A stretch of DNA of 64,000 nucleotides, taken from contig NW_001865051.1 in NCBI RefSeq assembly GCF_000002865.3, forward strand, positions 346,424 to 410,423. The letters are read 5' to 3'. Positions 12,301-23,246 of the stretch are shown piece by piece (the first letter of the stretch is position 1; each line of letters opens with the position of its first letter). Under the pieces are notes generated by a model. That model had not been told where the DNA came from, searched no databases, and was given only the letters and a program-made list of their open reading frames with translations. The position numbers were made by a program, and so were the translations under genes. Source of the stretch: Monosiga brevicollis MX1. Lineage: Eukaryota; Opisthokonta; Choanoflagellata; Craspedida; Salpingoecidae.

Positions 12301-14335
12301 ATGCATCGCCGCCCGGTGCTGGCGGTCGTTCTCTGCTGCTTTATCACTCAGATCCCAGCCGGCTGGTCCGTTCAAACCCAGCCCTGGGACGTCGTTTACA
12401 CGCCCGACGGTACGTCCCTCGACGCCAGACTGCGATCAGCCCGCCTTTTTCAACTCTCCAGACTGGATGCTTCCGGCCCCGTGCTCTCAAGTCCCACCTC
12501 ACACCCATTGCTCGCTTTTCATAGGCCCTATCCAAGGCTCCCTAGACCTGCAAACGGGCGTGGTGGGCTACCGCAGCATTCCCTATGCTGAAGCACCCGT
12601 CGGTCGCCTTCGCTACGCCCCTCCCGTTCAACGCCAGCCCTGGTCCAAGGTCCACGACGGCACCCAACATGGCCCCTCGTGCATCACCAGTGGTGATCTG
12701 ACTTTTGCCCGTGATCGTGAGGAGGCAGCAGCTGACTGCTTGACCGTCTCCGTCTACACCCCTCCCGGCTTGAACATGTCGGCCCAGCCCTCCAAGCCCG
12801 TCATCATCTACCTCCACGGCGGTGGCTTTATCATGGGCAGCTCCACGTATGACATTATCAGCCCCTATCCCGCTGCCTTTGTGCGCGACACGGATACCAT
12901 CTTGGTGCACGTGCAGTATCGCCTTGGTCCCGCCGGCTTTGTGGCGCTGCCCGAAATGACCGAAGAGCACGGTTACGCGGGTACCCTCGGTCTCCTTGAC
13001 CAGCGCCTTGCCATGCAATGGGTCCAGCGCAACATTGGCGCCTTTGGCGGTGATCCCTCGCGCGTGACCCTCATGGGTGAAAGCGCCGGTGCCTTCTCCA
13101 TTTGCTTCCACATGGTGGCGCCCCAAAATGCCGGTCTCTTTCAGCGTGTCATTCTGCAAAGCGCCATGTGCGACTTTCATTTCCCCACCCTCGAGGAGGG
13201 CTACGAGCAAGGTTACCAACTTGCTGAGGCCTCGGGTTGTGCCACCCCCAAAGACGATGCCGAACAAGGTCAAGCGGCCAACGACACCTCCTCAGTGCTC
13301 GACTGCCTTCGTTCCGTCGACGAGCCTTTTGTGCAGGAAGTGCTTCCTCACCGTCGCGGCCTCCTCATGCACACGGGCGTGCGTTGGTTCCCCGTCATGG
13401 ATGGCGCCTACATCAGCCAGCAACCCATCGACCTGATTCGCCAAGGTCAAATGCTGGACGTTGACGTCATCATTGGCAGCAATGCCGACGAGGGCACGCT
13501 CTTTGCTCTCATCGCTTACAAGCTTGTCATCTTCCCCTCGGCCTGGCCCGATCTGCTCCGTGCTACCTTTGAGCCCGACATGGCTGATTTCTTCCTCAAT
13601 GCGCTTCCGGATGAGTGGAGTGCCCACCACAAGCTGACCACCATGTTTGACAATCTGTTTGCTTGCTCCGTCCGCCGCATGGCTGGTCTGATTGAGGAGA
13701 ACAGTGGTCCTGATACCCAGGTCTACCTGTACAACTATGCCATGGTTCCTACCTCTCAGTGGTGGCCCTTCTCCGGCATTGGTGCTTTCCACAGCTCGGA
13801 ACTTCTCTACCTCTTCAACGGCGACGATACGATGCACGCTGGTGAACGCCGCGTTGCCAAGAAGCTTCGTCATTTCTGGGGCGCCTTTGCGCACGATGCC
13901 CACCTGAATCAGTCTCACTTGTCCGCCGGTGCTGGCGCCCCCGCCTGGCCCGCGTACACAAAGTCGAGCCCCAACTTTTTCCGATTCGACTTTGACGGTC
14001 GCGATCCCCACCCCGTGCTTCGCGAGTCCCTGCAACCCCTTGAGCAGCTCCTGGCTCGCCGCAAGGTCTTTGCTGATGGCCAGCACAGCGAGGAGCATCC
14101 TCATGAGCTCTGCGAACTTTTTGACGCGCTCGTGGATGAGAACGGCTACGTTCATCCTCCTCGTCCTTATGACGAGGCCTGGTATTCGTGGTTTCTCAAC
14201 ATTCCCGTGATCATTGCCATCGAGTTTTTGGTGATGAACCGCCTGAAGCTCGCCGCCATCGTCTTGGCAGCCATGGCTTTTTACGCTTACCGTCGCCGGA
14301 GTCAGGCGCTCGATGACCCTAAGAAGGTCCAATAG
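12301..14335 (+). CDS. Type-B carboxylesterase / cholinesterase-like, membrane anchored
   Basis: This is a serine hydrolase of the alpha/beta-hydrolase fold that cleaves carboxylic esters. It has two exons, 12301-12409 and 12525-14335, with a GTACGT donor and a CATAG acceptor, giving 639 residues. The N-terminus is a signal peptide (RPVLAVVLCCFITQIPAGW). Family marks are the oxyanion-hole HGGGF (134-138), the nucleophile elbow GESAG with Ser223, Glu359 in SNADEG and His459 in GAFHSSE. The catalytic triad is therefore complete. YRLGPAGF and FGGDPSRVTL are also typical. Near the C-terminus a hydrophobic helix (KLAAIVLAAMAFYAYRRR) is followed by a basic tail. This predicts a type I membrane protein with the enzyme outside the cell or in the secretory lumen. 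The natural substrate cannot be told, and nothing specific to acetylcholinesterase was seen. Confidence 0.95.
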
Positions 14336-15118
14336 CTACAGCATTACAAAGCTGTGACTGCCTTAGGATTGCCATTTTCTTTCTTTCTTTTTTCTCTTTC
14401 GTTCTTTCAGTTTCTCTTGCGTTATGTCAGATTTATTCCTTATTTTTGTTTTCTTGGCGTCGTGAGGCCTGTTCGAGCCACAGCTCCTCACTTGATGCCG
14501 CGACGTTCCTTACTTATGTCTGTTCAGTTACTTTCTTCTTCTTCTTTTTTTTTCTCTCTCTTCGATTCGTCGCGTTCTTTTCGTTCTTCTTTTTCGGCTG
14601 TCTTTGATGCTGCGCGTGCAAAGGTGTGTCGCCCATGAGTACGTGATTTGGATTCAAAAAAATCGACTTTTGACTTCCAAACTACCCCCGCCGTCTAGAC
14701 ATCATGGCGTTGCTTTCCACGTGGATAAGCTCTCTCACGCATTCACTGGCGTGTTCATCAATTACTTTTTTGCATCGATTGCTTTTTTGTTTTCCTTCGC
14801 ACCGATGACCGATGGACTCGAGTGACTTGGTGCATAATGCAAGCCATCTGAGGTCTACTTTCACTACATTGTCAACATTGTTATGCTCAGCATCAATTGG
14901 TAGGGTATTCCAAGGCAGTTACAAAAAATAGAATAATCATGGTAAAGGTAAACGCAGGTCAACAGAAATTCGTATAGAAGAAGAGTATGTATCGCCTCAC
15001 TCAAGGCGCATCAATGCCTCCAGCGAGGCGCGGTCAACCGATGGGGCACGAAGTGGGCATCACCAGGTGGCACGCTGATTTCAGGCACATGAAGCAACAT
15101 TGCCAAGCCATGGAGGGA
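14336..15118. other. Intergenic region between convergent genes
   Basis: The region holds the 3' ends of the carboxylesterase and the first calpain. It is T-rich just after the esterase stop (14380-14600). No gene or structured RNA was recognised. Confidence 0.6.
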
Positions 15119-17920
15119 TCAATGAGTCGCCCCCTTTCTGTGGCTGGGCCTGAGCCAGGCCCAGCAACTGCTCAGTTTGAGACAGATGGCCGGCTCGTGA
15201 ATGTCGCGAAAGGGGGCATGTAGGCGCGGCACACGAGCCTCGGTGCCGTCCTGGCCCGTGTCTGCTGTCGCCGCCACTTGAACCTTTTTCATCTTAAAGT
15301 TGGAGGGCTGGCGCAGATCTTCGGGGACATAGGCCGCCATGAATGCCGAGCTACCGGGTTCCAGCATGGCATGAAAATCAAGGTCTTGGCTGAGGCGGGT
15401 GCTTCGATAGTTTTTGGCGTCAATCTGCACCTCCACCTCAAAGTTGGTTCGCCGATCCAGATTCATGGCAACCAGTAGATTCTCATACTGTGAAGCAAAA
15501 AAGAAGGGCACAAGGCAAAAATAGTCAAAGCTACGGTGACTTCACCAAGGCGGCACGCAAGCGCTGCCAAAGCTCAAGGAGTGACAACGGTTTCAAAGGT
15601 AGCGAAGGTACAGACAATCTGACCTGAAAAATTTTGATGCTGCCAGCGGATTTCACCAGAGGCACCTCCTTGCCTTTCTCCACACACATGAGACAGATGA
15701 TCCGAGCCACGTCCGAGTGGGACAAAGATACTCTTTGCAAGGCAACCGTACGAGGCTCTGCGTACACGGCGAGCACAAATTTTTCCGACTGGCGACGCGC
15801 CCATGAACCCTCCTGAAGGTAGGCATGATAGCTCATGGGCATGGCAAGGTATCGGTGACCGGCCCGCAGTTTCATTGGGCAATAAGCCAAGTGCATAAAA
15901 ATGGGTTGCGGCGTTGTGGTCACCATGAAATGAAGCGGCACCAGCTGGGCGTCCACCTCCACAATGACCAAGTGCATAAACTGTCGGATGTGGTGTTGAA
16001 AGCAACGCGGAGCCAACGATACACAGCAAAGATAAGCATGAGAAAACCTCAGATTGGTCCAGAGTGGCTTGGCGCGCAACAAAAAACAGACCGATGATGG
16101 CTCGTCTCTGCCAAGCAGATGGTTTTCGTGAAGCATGAGGCTGATGTCAATGTGAGTCATGTCGACTTTGGGCACGATGAGAAATCCAAAATGGGGATGC
16201 TCAATGCTGCGCGGCACATTGCAAGTGGCGACGGAGCGGTCTTGGGGCTTGAGGGGGATTTTGCAGACATCAATGATGGTAAAATATCGTAGAAAATCTG
16301 AAAAGGTCATCCAAAAGTACCCATGTGCCTGTCGGCCGTCAACCTGCTGGCGAAGAGATGTTGCACCCGCCAGGTCGCGCCACTGCGGATCCTGATCGGA
16401 CCATGCCCCACACCACTTGCTGGCGCCCAGTGGATTATGCAAACAGACGAGGCGTATTGAATGCAAGTCTCTGAGCGCCACGATCGAGTAGGCATGTCTA
16501 AGGTCGAGTGTGAAGCCAAAGGCAAGACGTGAATATTGTTGAGTCAGGTGGCCTGACAGATAGATCAGCACGCGCGAAAGGAGAGAGAGAGCGAGGAGAG
16601 AAAGAGAAAAAGAGAGCGCGAGATGCGGAGAGAACATGACGGCGCACCCTTCTTCAAGACCCCGGACATTGGCGGCCTGCCCGTCCTTTGATGAACCGAC
16701 GCCGGCGCCGGCGCGATGAAGCCAGATTCGCTGGGCTGAAGACTGCGAGCTCTGACGGATACTGGCGCCCATGATACATCGATCCTGCTCACAGCGCTGT
16801 AAATAGCGCCAAAGCGGATCGGGCTACATGGCGCCAAATACGTGAAGTGAGCATGCCCAAAAAAGTGACAACAAAAGAAAAGTTGCACATGGCTTCGGCT
16901 TTCCATGAGCATGGGCTGACCAGCTTGAAGGCTTCACGAAGTACGGTGGGCGGCAAAGATCGACAAGCAAAGCCGGTGAGATGGAAAAAGCCCTGCGCGA
17001 CGGTTCCTCCTACGAGTGCGGCGTAGCTGCCCGCAAGCATAGCCTGCATCGAGAGCGATCAAGGTTGGCATAAGACGCGCGTTGGTGCCCTTGAACAAAG
17101 TGGACCCGGCGCGAAACCGCATGCCTGACCATGGCTTTTTCAATCACAGCCACCCAAAGATTGGCTGTGCCGCGATGTCGATCATGACCCGCTTGTGCAA
17201 AGATCAGTTTCCTACACGCACATGGTATTGGACGGGCAAGACAAATGAGGAGAGACCCATGATTTGCCTTTTGGATTGCGCGATTGTCACGATTGTCAAT
17301 GTGCCATTTGCTTTTCTTCTTCTTCTTTTTTTTCCCCAGCTCACAGGACGGCCAAAGACAAGACCGTGCGGGGGTAGCTTACCCGGTGCGGGAATCCACA
17401 GGAAAAGTCATGGACACGCGAAGCGGATTTATGCAGCGGTGGGACATGATCTTGACCTCGAAGGAGTTTGAGTGAGCATCAAAGGAGTACGTATCGACAA
17501 TGTCACGCACCAAGCCATCGTGTTTTGAGGCCAGCACACCGAGCGTGCTGCAAGGAGAACAAGAAAGCGAGCCAGAGTCCAAGGAAAGACCCCAATCGCA
17601 GGGCAGGTCAAGCCAGGCCACGCGTGGAAGCGCACATTGGAGACAAGGAGATCCGAGTGTAGACGACAAGGAGATATGAGAGACCGATACGAAACTCGTC
17701 AAAGACGCAAACAGGGAAGGTGTAGGTAAGAAGCTGAGCGGGAGCAAGGGCATGAACCTGAGAAGCCAGCAATCGCCCAGCTCGCCCTGGCGGACATCGG
17801 AAAGTCGGGGTCCCTCGGAAGAAAAAAGCTGCCACTACAACAAGGCAGCAAAGAGCGCGAGGGGAGAAGAGCAAATTAAGAATGGTCATCACGCCATTCA
17901 GGAAAAGTACATAGGTGGTG

Positions 17921-17960
<40 letters not shown>

Positions 17961-18205
17961 TGTGACCCAGTTCTGGCAGCGGCTGGACTGACCCCGGGGA
18001 AGAGTTCGCTGGCGTTCTTCCAGACGTGTCGAGGCGCAAGTTGGCGTTGAAGGGCTAGCTCCTGCTCTGAGTTGCCTCTGAAATTTTGACTGTCGAGAAG
18101 GAACGCGTGATCATCGACATGCTCTTGGTCAAGATCCTCATCACCGCTGCCAGCCAGCCCATACTGGGACATGAGCGGGACCAGATCCTCCGCATCCGCA
18201 GCCAT
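15119..18205 (-). CDS. Calpain-family cysteine protease (paralogue A)
   Basis: This is a calcium-regulated, papain-like intracellular protease. The ATG at 18205 starts MAADAEDLVPLMSQYG. The catalytic core follows: HVWKNASELFPG, then an exon with QGELGDCWLL whose Cys codon is at 17769-17771. Next come TLGVLASKHDGL and the core segment GSYAALVGGTVAQGFFHLTGF. The catalytic His is in HAYSIV (codon 16494-16496) and the catalytic Asn in CLHNPLGASKW. FWMTFSDFLRYF closes the core, as in all calpains. Two C2-like beta domains follow (about 16250-15600 and 15510-15120). There is no EF-hand domain, so it is an atypical calpain. The usual NPWG is NPLG. The intron near 17920 holds a GTGC tandem repeat. 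Its twin lies 1.3 kb upstream, in the same orientation and with matching domain order, so the pair looks like a tandem duplication. Confidence 0.93.
17921..17961. repeat. GTGC tetranucleotide repeat in a calpain intron
   Basis: About ten GTGC/CGTG units lie between the calpain exon ending in SELFPG and the exon holding the catalytic Cys. On the minus strand they give a false Thr-His-Ala-Arg repeat. Confidence 0.92.
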
Positions 18206-19501
18206 GTCGCCGGCGCCCACTTTTTCACGACAAAGGCCGAGTCGGGACACGCCCTGCTCTCCCTTCACCAAGCGCCAGTTCCAGCATACACAGTTCCGCC
18301 ATACACAAGCACCCTCTTTTTTATTCCCCGCCCCCCACACACACCGCCTCCCGCAAGCGAATGCGCGACCGAGCGCGACCCCGTCAACCAGACAGCAGCA
18401 CAACCCCTCAGCGTCTCGAGTTTGACAGAGAGCGAGAGCGAGAGAGAGAGAGAGCGAGAGAGAGAAAAAACGAGAGAGTGTGAGTCACACTGAGAGAAAA
18501 TAAACAAAGAAAGAAACAAAGCGAGAGAGACAAAGTGACTGCAATGAGAGGGTGACGCAAGTGGCGTCATGTAGAAAATGGGTCACGAAGACAAGCCAGT
18601 GGAAGTTGACGTTTCGTTCACAATCCCTAATGTATCTTATGTTAGAAGATGTAGAAGAAACTTGAGAAGATGTAGACCAGAGACGTTACCGTGTGCTACA
18701 TGTTCACACCCACCACACATTTTGCAATGCTGAAAACATGCTGCTTGACTTGATGGTTGATGTAGTTTTCAACGAGACCATAACGTTATTTTATGCAGTT
18801 ATACATTAGGTATTTGTAGCTGGGTGAGCAGTCTTACCAGCGTGCAACTGTGCCTTACCAAAAGCGCACAGAGGTGGCGACGTCATGGGCAGGTTCACGT
18901 CATCACCGCGACCCGCTGTTATCTATCGGGGGAGGAGCGTGCGTCCGGAGTTTCCTACCCAACAACACACTGACTGGGTTGGCTCGCAGCACACAGCACG
19001 CGGCGGCACACGGCACACGCGTCTGGCAGGCGGCCGAGGATGGGTGTGGTGTAACTCCATACGTCTTTGAATGGGATTGACCGCTCGTCAACCCAGAGGT
19101 GGGTCTCGCGCATCCCATGACCCGTCGCGATTCAAGAAGAGGACATGAAAGTCAGCTTCTGTTCGTGTGCCAAACGCGATGGATGGCTCAGATCAATTAT
19201 GAGACAACCCTGAACAGCGCTTCTCGCCCCCCAATGCACAAACGCGCCCGCATGCGTGGACGGCGTTCTGTAATCTATCTACCTACCACTCTGGCAAGAA
19301 AGGAGAGAGAGAGAGAAAAAAAAAAGAAAAAAAAGACAAAAGACAAAAAGCGCATGCCAAAATTGCTAACATGTAAAGTAAAAATACAAATCAACGCACA
19401 AACTCACAAGGCTGACGAGCCCAAACTTGCCTCTCAACACCGCCCCTGCCCCTGTCCTTGGCATACAAGCACACTCGCGTGCCCATCTGGCAGTAGGCGA
19501 T
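18206..19501. other. Intergenic region between the two calpain genes
   Basis: The region holds the promoter of calpain A and the 3' flank of calpain B. A GA-rich stretch runs from 18425 to 18475, a short A-rich tract lies near 19315-19335, and the rest is AT-richer than the genes. No gene is supported. Confidence 0.6.
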
Positions 19502-22500
19502 TCACAACAACACACAACAACCGGCATGGGCCAGGCGCTTGGCCTCCTCAAGCGCACCTGGGATACGAAGCGGATGGTGGATGCTCGACTGTCGCGGATG
19601 TGCAAACGCCGGCAAACTTAACCCCATGCTGTTCACCACTCCAAAGGTAAAGCGGAAATCAATCCGTGCTGCCTGCTCGGCCACCATGTTCGAGTATGCC
19701 ACCAAGAATTGCATGGTAATGGGCGGCAGCGTCGCCTCCACCATCAAAATCTCTGCATGCCGGCTGGACACATAATTGCTCGACTCTTCCACCTCTATCC
19801 GAACCCGAAAAAAGTCTTCCAGTGCTCGGTTTTCAGCCGCGAACCACGTGCCATACTGCGCCAACCCCAGCAATCCCGTAGTACGTGAGCACGGTCATTT
19901 TGGGTTTGAAGGCCATATGATCATCAAAGGGCAATGCCTCACGATCGCCCGCGCCATTCCAAGCTCGCCGTACCTTGTATACGGCCATGCCGTTCCGGAA
20001 GGACTCGGTGTTGCGATTGCTGCATTCGCCCCGCTGTCGGCAGGTTGTGGCCAACGCCCACCCAACATCGCGGGGAGCAAGCTCGTGCATTCGCACAGTC
20101 ATGTCGCCATTGGCAAAAAATGCCGCTGTAAGTGGCCGCGGGGATGATCGTGCGTAGCCGTTGAAAGAGATGGGCAAGACCACATAGCGACAAGTCGGCT
20201 TGAGCATGCGCACTTGACTGGACGTGGGCGAATGCACTACCGCCACCTTGGGCCGAGACGCGATGAACAAGGATCCGTTTACAAAATCCTTTAGCTCATG
20301 CTCCCGGTCCAGCTCAACAATAATCACGCACATGTCCTGGATACCACCACCGTGCACAGTCACCCCACCATCCAACGTCAATCACGTCAAAGATATCACC
20401 GTGCGCATGCATTCGACAAGGGGCAGCGCTGGAAGATGACATACCTGAGGAATGTCGTTGTTCTGTCGGCCACGCAAGCTGCTTTGCACCAATCCGATTT
20501 CGAATCGAGTAATCTCTTGCGCAGGCTCCACCACATACGCACAGTGGTAGCTGCAGGGGTTGTGCGTGAACAAACCCTCGCGGCGGATTTCGTACAAGTC
20601 CAGCAGAACCTTGCATACATCCACGTTGTGGAAATAGCGCAAAAAGTCTTGATACGACATCCAGAAAAACCCCTGTCCTTGTCGGTTGGGCTGGCATTGC
20701 TCGCGCACTTTTGCCAAACCCGGCCGGCGCCACATGGGGTCGGCGTCCCGATAAAGACCGTTCCATTGGCTCGCACCCAGAGGGTTGTGAATGCACAGGA
20801 GTTGCAGCTGTGCCGGTCCTGCCTGCGTGGCCACTAGAAATGTTTCCACCGCCACAATCGAATAGGCATGCCTGTGCAAGAAAAGACAGACCGTGCCAAC
20901 GGATGCATGAGTGAATGTAAGGCGCAGAGTCGGGCCTTGACGAAGCGCCGCACGTACGCCACTTCTAAACCTCGTGCCACGGCGGGGTCGGCCACTTCCT
21001 CGTTGCCTCGATCAGCGATGCTCGCCCCCATGACGTATCCCGCATCGTGATATGAGGAAAGCCGGAGCCAGAGCATATCCTGCCGGTTGTCGTCACCAGA
21101 TCCCGCACCAGCCGGTGCTGAGGCCCCAGGCCCACCCGGGTTGGGGCTTGGTGTGGCTCGATTAGATGACGCGGCCTGCTCCTCCATGACGTTTTGCCCT
21201 TCCTCCTCCTGAGCACCGGGCACCAACAGCTTGTGAGCACCGAGGGGAAAATAAATAGGCACGGTTACTACTCGGGAGAAATCATGTATCGTCTGAATGC
21301 GTTGATGGTGTTTATGGCCCGTTCAAGAGCGACTGCCGCTTCGTCTCGATCGATAACCGACATGGGTCCCTACCGATGATACGGAATGTTCCGATGGTTG
21401 CGCCGCGTACATGCGAAGCCGGTAGGATTCGCAGGGGAAGCCAGTCAGACAAGAGAACCCTTCTGCAATGACACCCGAATCCAAGTCCCTGTAGCTCCCA
21501 AACATTGTGGCCTGCCAACGAGCAGTGAGGCGAGTCTACAGGATCACGGACACCCAAGTGGTCATTTGCACAACAAACCATAGCCTTTTCGATGAGAGGT
21601 GCCCATGCATAACCAGTTTGCGTGGCTCCGGTCGCGACGCTGCGCGCATAGCAAAGCGAGCTACAACATCCAAGATTAGCTGTGGTCAGGAGCCTGTTGC
21701 ACCAGGAGGAACCGTGCAATTCTTATATTTGAGAAGGGCCTCCTCCTTTGATCCCCGCGGCAATGCTGTCCCTATGCATTGGAACGTACCCGCCGGCAAC
21801 CGGAAATGTGGGAGTGATGGGCACACGGTCGCTGTTGCCGTTGTACCACAGGCGCACTGAATATGTATCCGTGGCAGCATCATAGTCACTCTCGTCCACG
21901 ATACGTTTGATCAAAGCCGGCTTGGAGGCAATCACAGCCAAGGCGCTGTTGGCAAGACACATCGTACCACAATGTTACCCCGCGAAGAGACACACGCAAA
22001 GGAACCCCCGAAGAGCAAGTGAGGAGGAAGAACAGTTGCGCTCAGTCAAACTCCAGCGTTGCAGGACGACCAATCAAGTGAGAACACAAGACTGACCTGA
22101 CAAACCAGCAGTTCCCAAGGGCGCCCTGTTTGACTTGACTGGTGTGCGGACCCTCGGGGCCAAAGAGTGCAGTCTGGCAAGTTGTAAAATCAGAGTACAG
22201 GCGTAGGGCGCGTGAGATTTGAGATGAAAAAGCGGAGATGTAGACAGGCACCTGATGGTGAGGCATGCTGGCTTGGCGGCGTCACAAGCGTGCTTGGACA
22301 GACCTGAGGAAAGACGTCTTTGATGTGGCGCCAAGCTCGCTTGTCATCCAATGCCCTAAAAGACAAGGCACAATCATTATGAGCCAGCGCTGGGCCACTC
22401 GGTATGGCTCCGCTTACGCAACGGACTTCACGGCTCAACTAACGGATCACAGACGCAAGCCTGTGGTGCCATCACACCAGACACGCGCATCGAGGTGAGA

Positions 22501-22755
22501 ACCATGCTATCGTTGGCGCCAGCAGGTTGAGCGAGTGCCTGCGACTCATGAGCGAAAGGATGCAAGACCATGCAGGGCACGCACCGCTCCGTCGCCGTGT
22601 AAGTTGCATTTGCTTCTGGGTCGTTGACGCGGCGGCAAAGGTAATATGGCCGGCACAGGGTTGGTCCCGTGCAGCGGAGCATGATCTTCATCCTCAGTTT
22701 CACTGCCCGCATCAGCGCGTGGAGCCAGCAAGGGCTGGTCCTCGTTCGAGGCCAT
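19502..22755 (-). CDS. Calpain-family cysteine protease (paralogue B)
   Basis: The architecture is the same as in calpain A. The likely start is the ATG at 22755 (MASNEDQPLLAPRADAGSE), though the first exon border is uncertain. Exons in order give ALDDKRAWRHIKDVFPQ, then TALFGPEGP and QGALGNCWFV with the catalytic Cys at 22108-22110. ALAVIASKPALIKRIV, YAWAPLIEKAM and SYRDLDSGVIAEGFSCLTGF follow. A 60-residue acidic, Gly/Pro-rich insert comes near 21220-21080, then RLSSYHDAGYVMGASI. HAYSIV carries the catalytic His (20868-20870) and CIHNPLGASQW the Asn. FFWMSYQDFLRYF is followed by two C2-like domains (20380-19900 and 19873-19502). The triad is complete and no EF-hands are seen. NPLG replaces the usual NPWG, as in paralogue A. 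Confidence 0.92.
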
Positions 22756-23130
22756 GGTAACGCTTGGCACAGCTGCTAAAACGTCCAACACCTGCCCTGC
22801 CGCTGTGAAAAACGTGAATCAGCAGCCCTGCTAGCCCGGCCAAACGTCTAAGCAGCAAACGCCGGCATTGACCCACCACCCGCCCGCCTGCCCTGTCTCT
22901 GACCCCAACGCCCCTGCCCTCGAGTTTGAGTTGTCTTGCGTCCCCTTTTCGATCCAAAGAAATAAAAAAAAATCAAAAAAATGAAGGTTATTGAATCTTT
23001 TTGAACAACAAAGCAAATTTTATCTGCAATAAGTAACACTAGAGAATCATTGAACTCTTCATTAATCTTCATTTTAAGACCAACATCTCTACTTCGTCAG
23101 TCGATTTTGTTGTTGTTTGAGACAGAGAGA

Positions 23131-23166
<36 letters not shown>

Positions 23167-23246
23167 CTTCAGTGTGTGAGAGAGAGAGCGGCGGTCATGT
23201 CGGGACTGCTGGCACACCCACCTCGTGCAGAGGAGGTCGTGCCTTC
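22756..23246. promoter_or_regulatory. Shared upstream region of divergent calpain B and JmjC genes
   Basis: The 490 bases lie between two head-to-head start codons. They contain an AT-rich stretch (22950-23095) and an AC dinucleotide repeat at 23131-23165, followed by GA units. No specific factor site was recognised. The promoter role is inferred from position only. Confidence 0.5.
23131..23165. repeat. AC dinucleotide repeat
   Basis: A perfect (AC)n run of 35 bases lies about 80 bases before the JmjC gene start codon. Confidence 0.95.

Noticed and set aside
13292-14332. 346-residue minus-strand frame opposite the carboxylesterase
   Set aside because: It is a shadow of a strongly supported plus-strand enzyme, a common effect of GC-rich third codon positions.
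17876-17965. Thr-His-Ala-Arg repeat protein segment
   Set aside because: It is a translation of the GTGC repeat inside a calpain intron. The calpain frame is restored only when this is spliced out.
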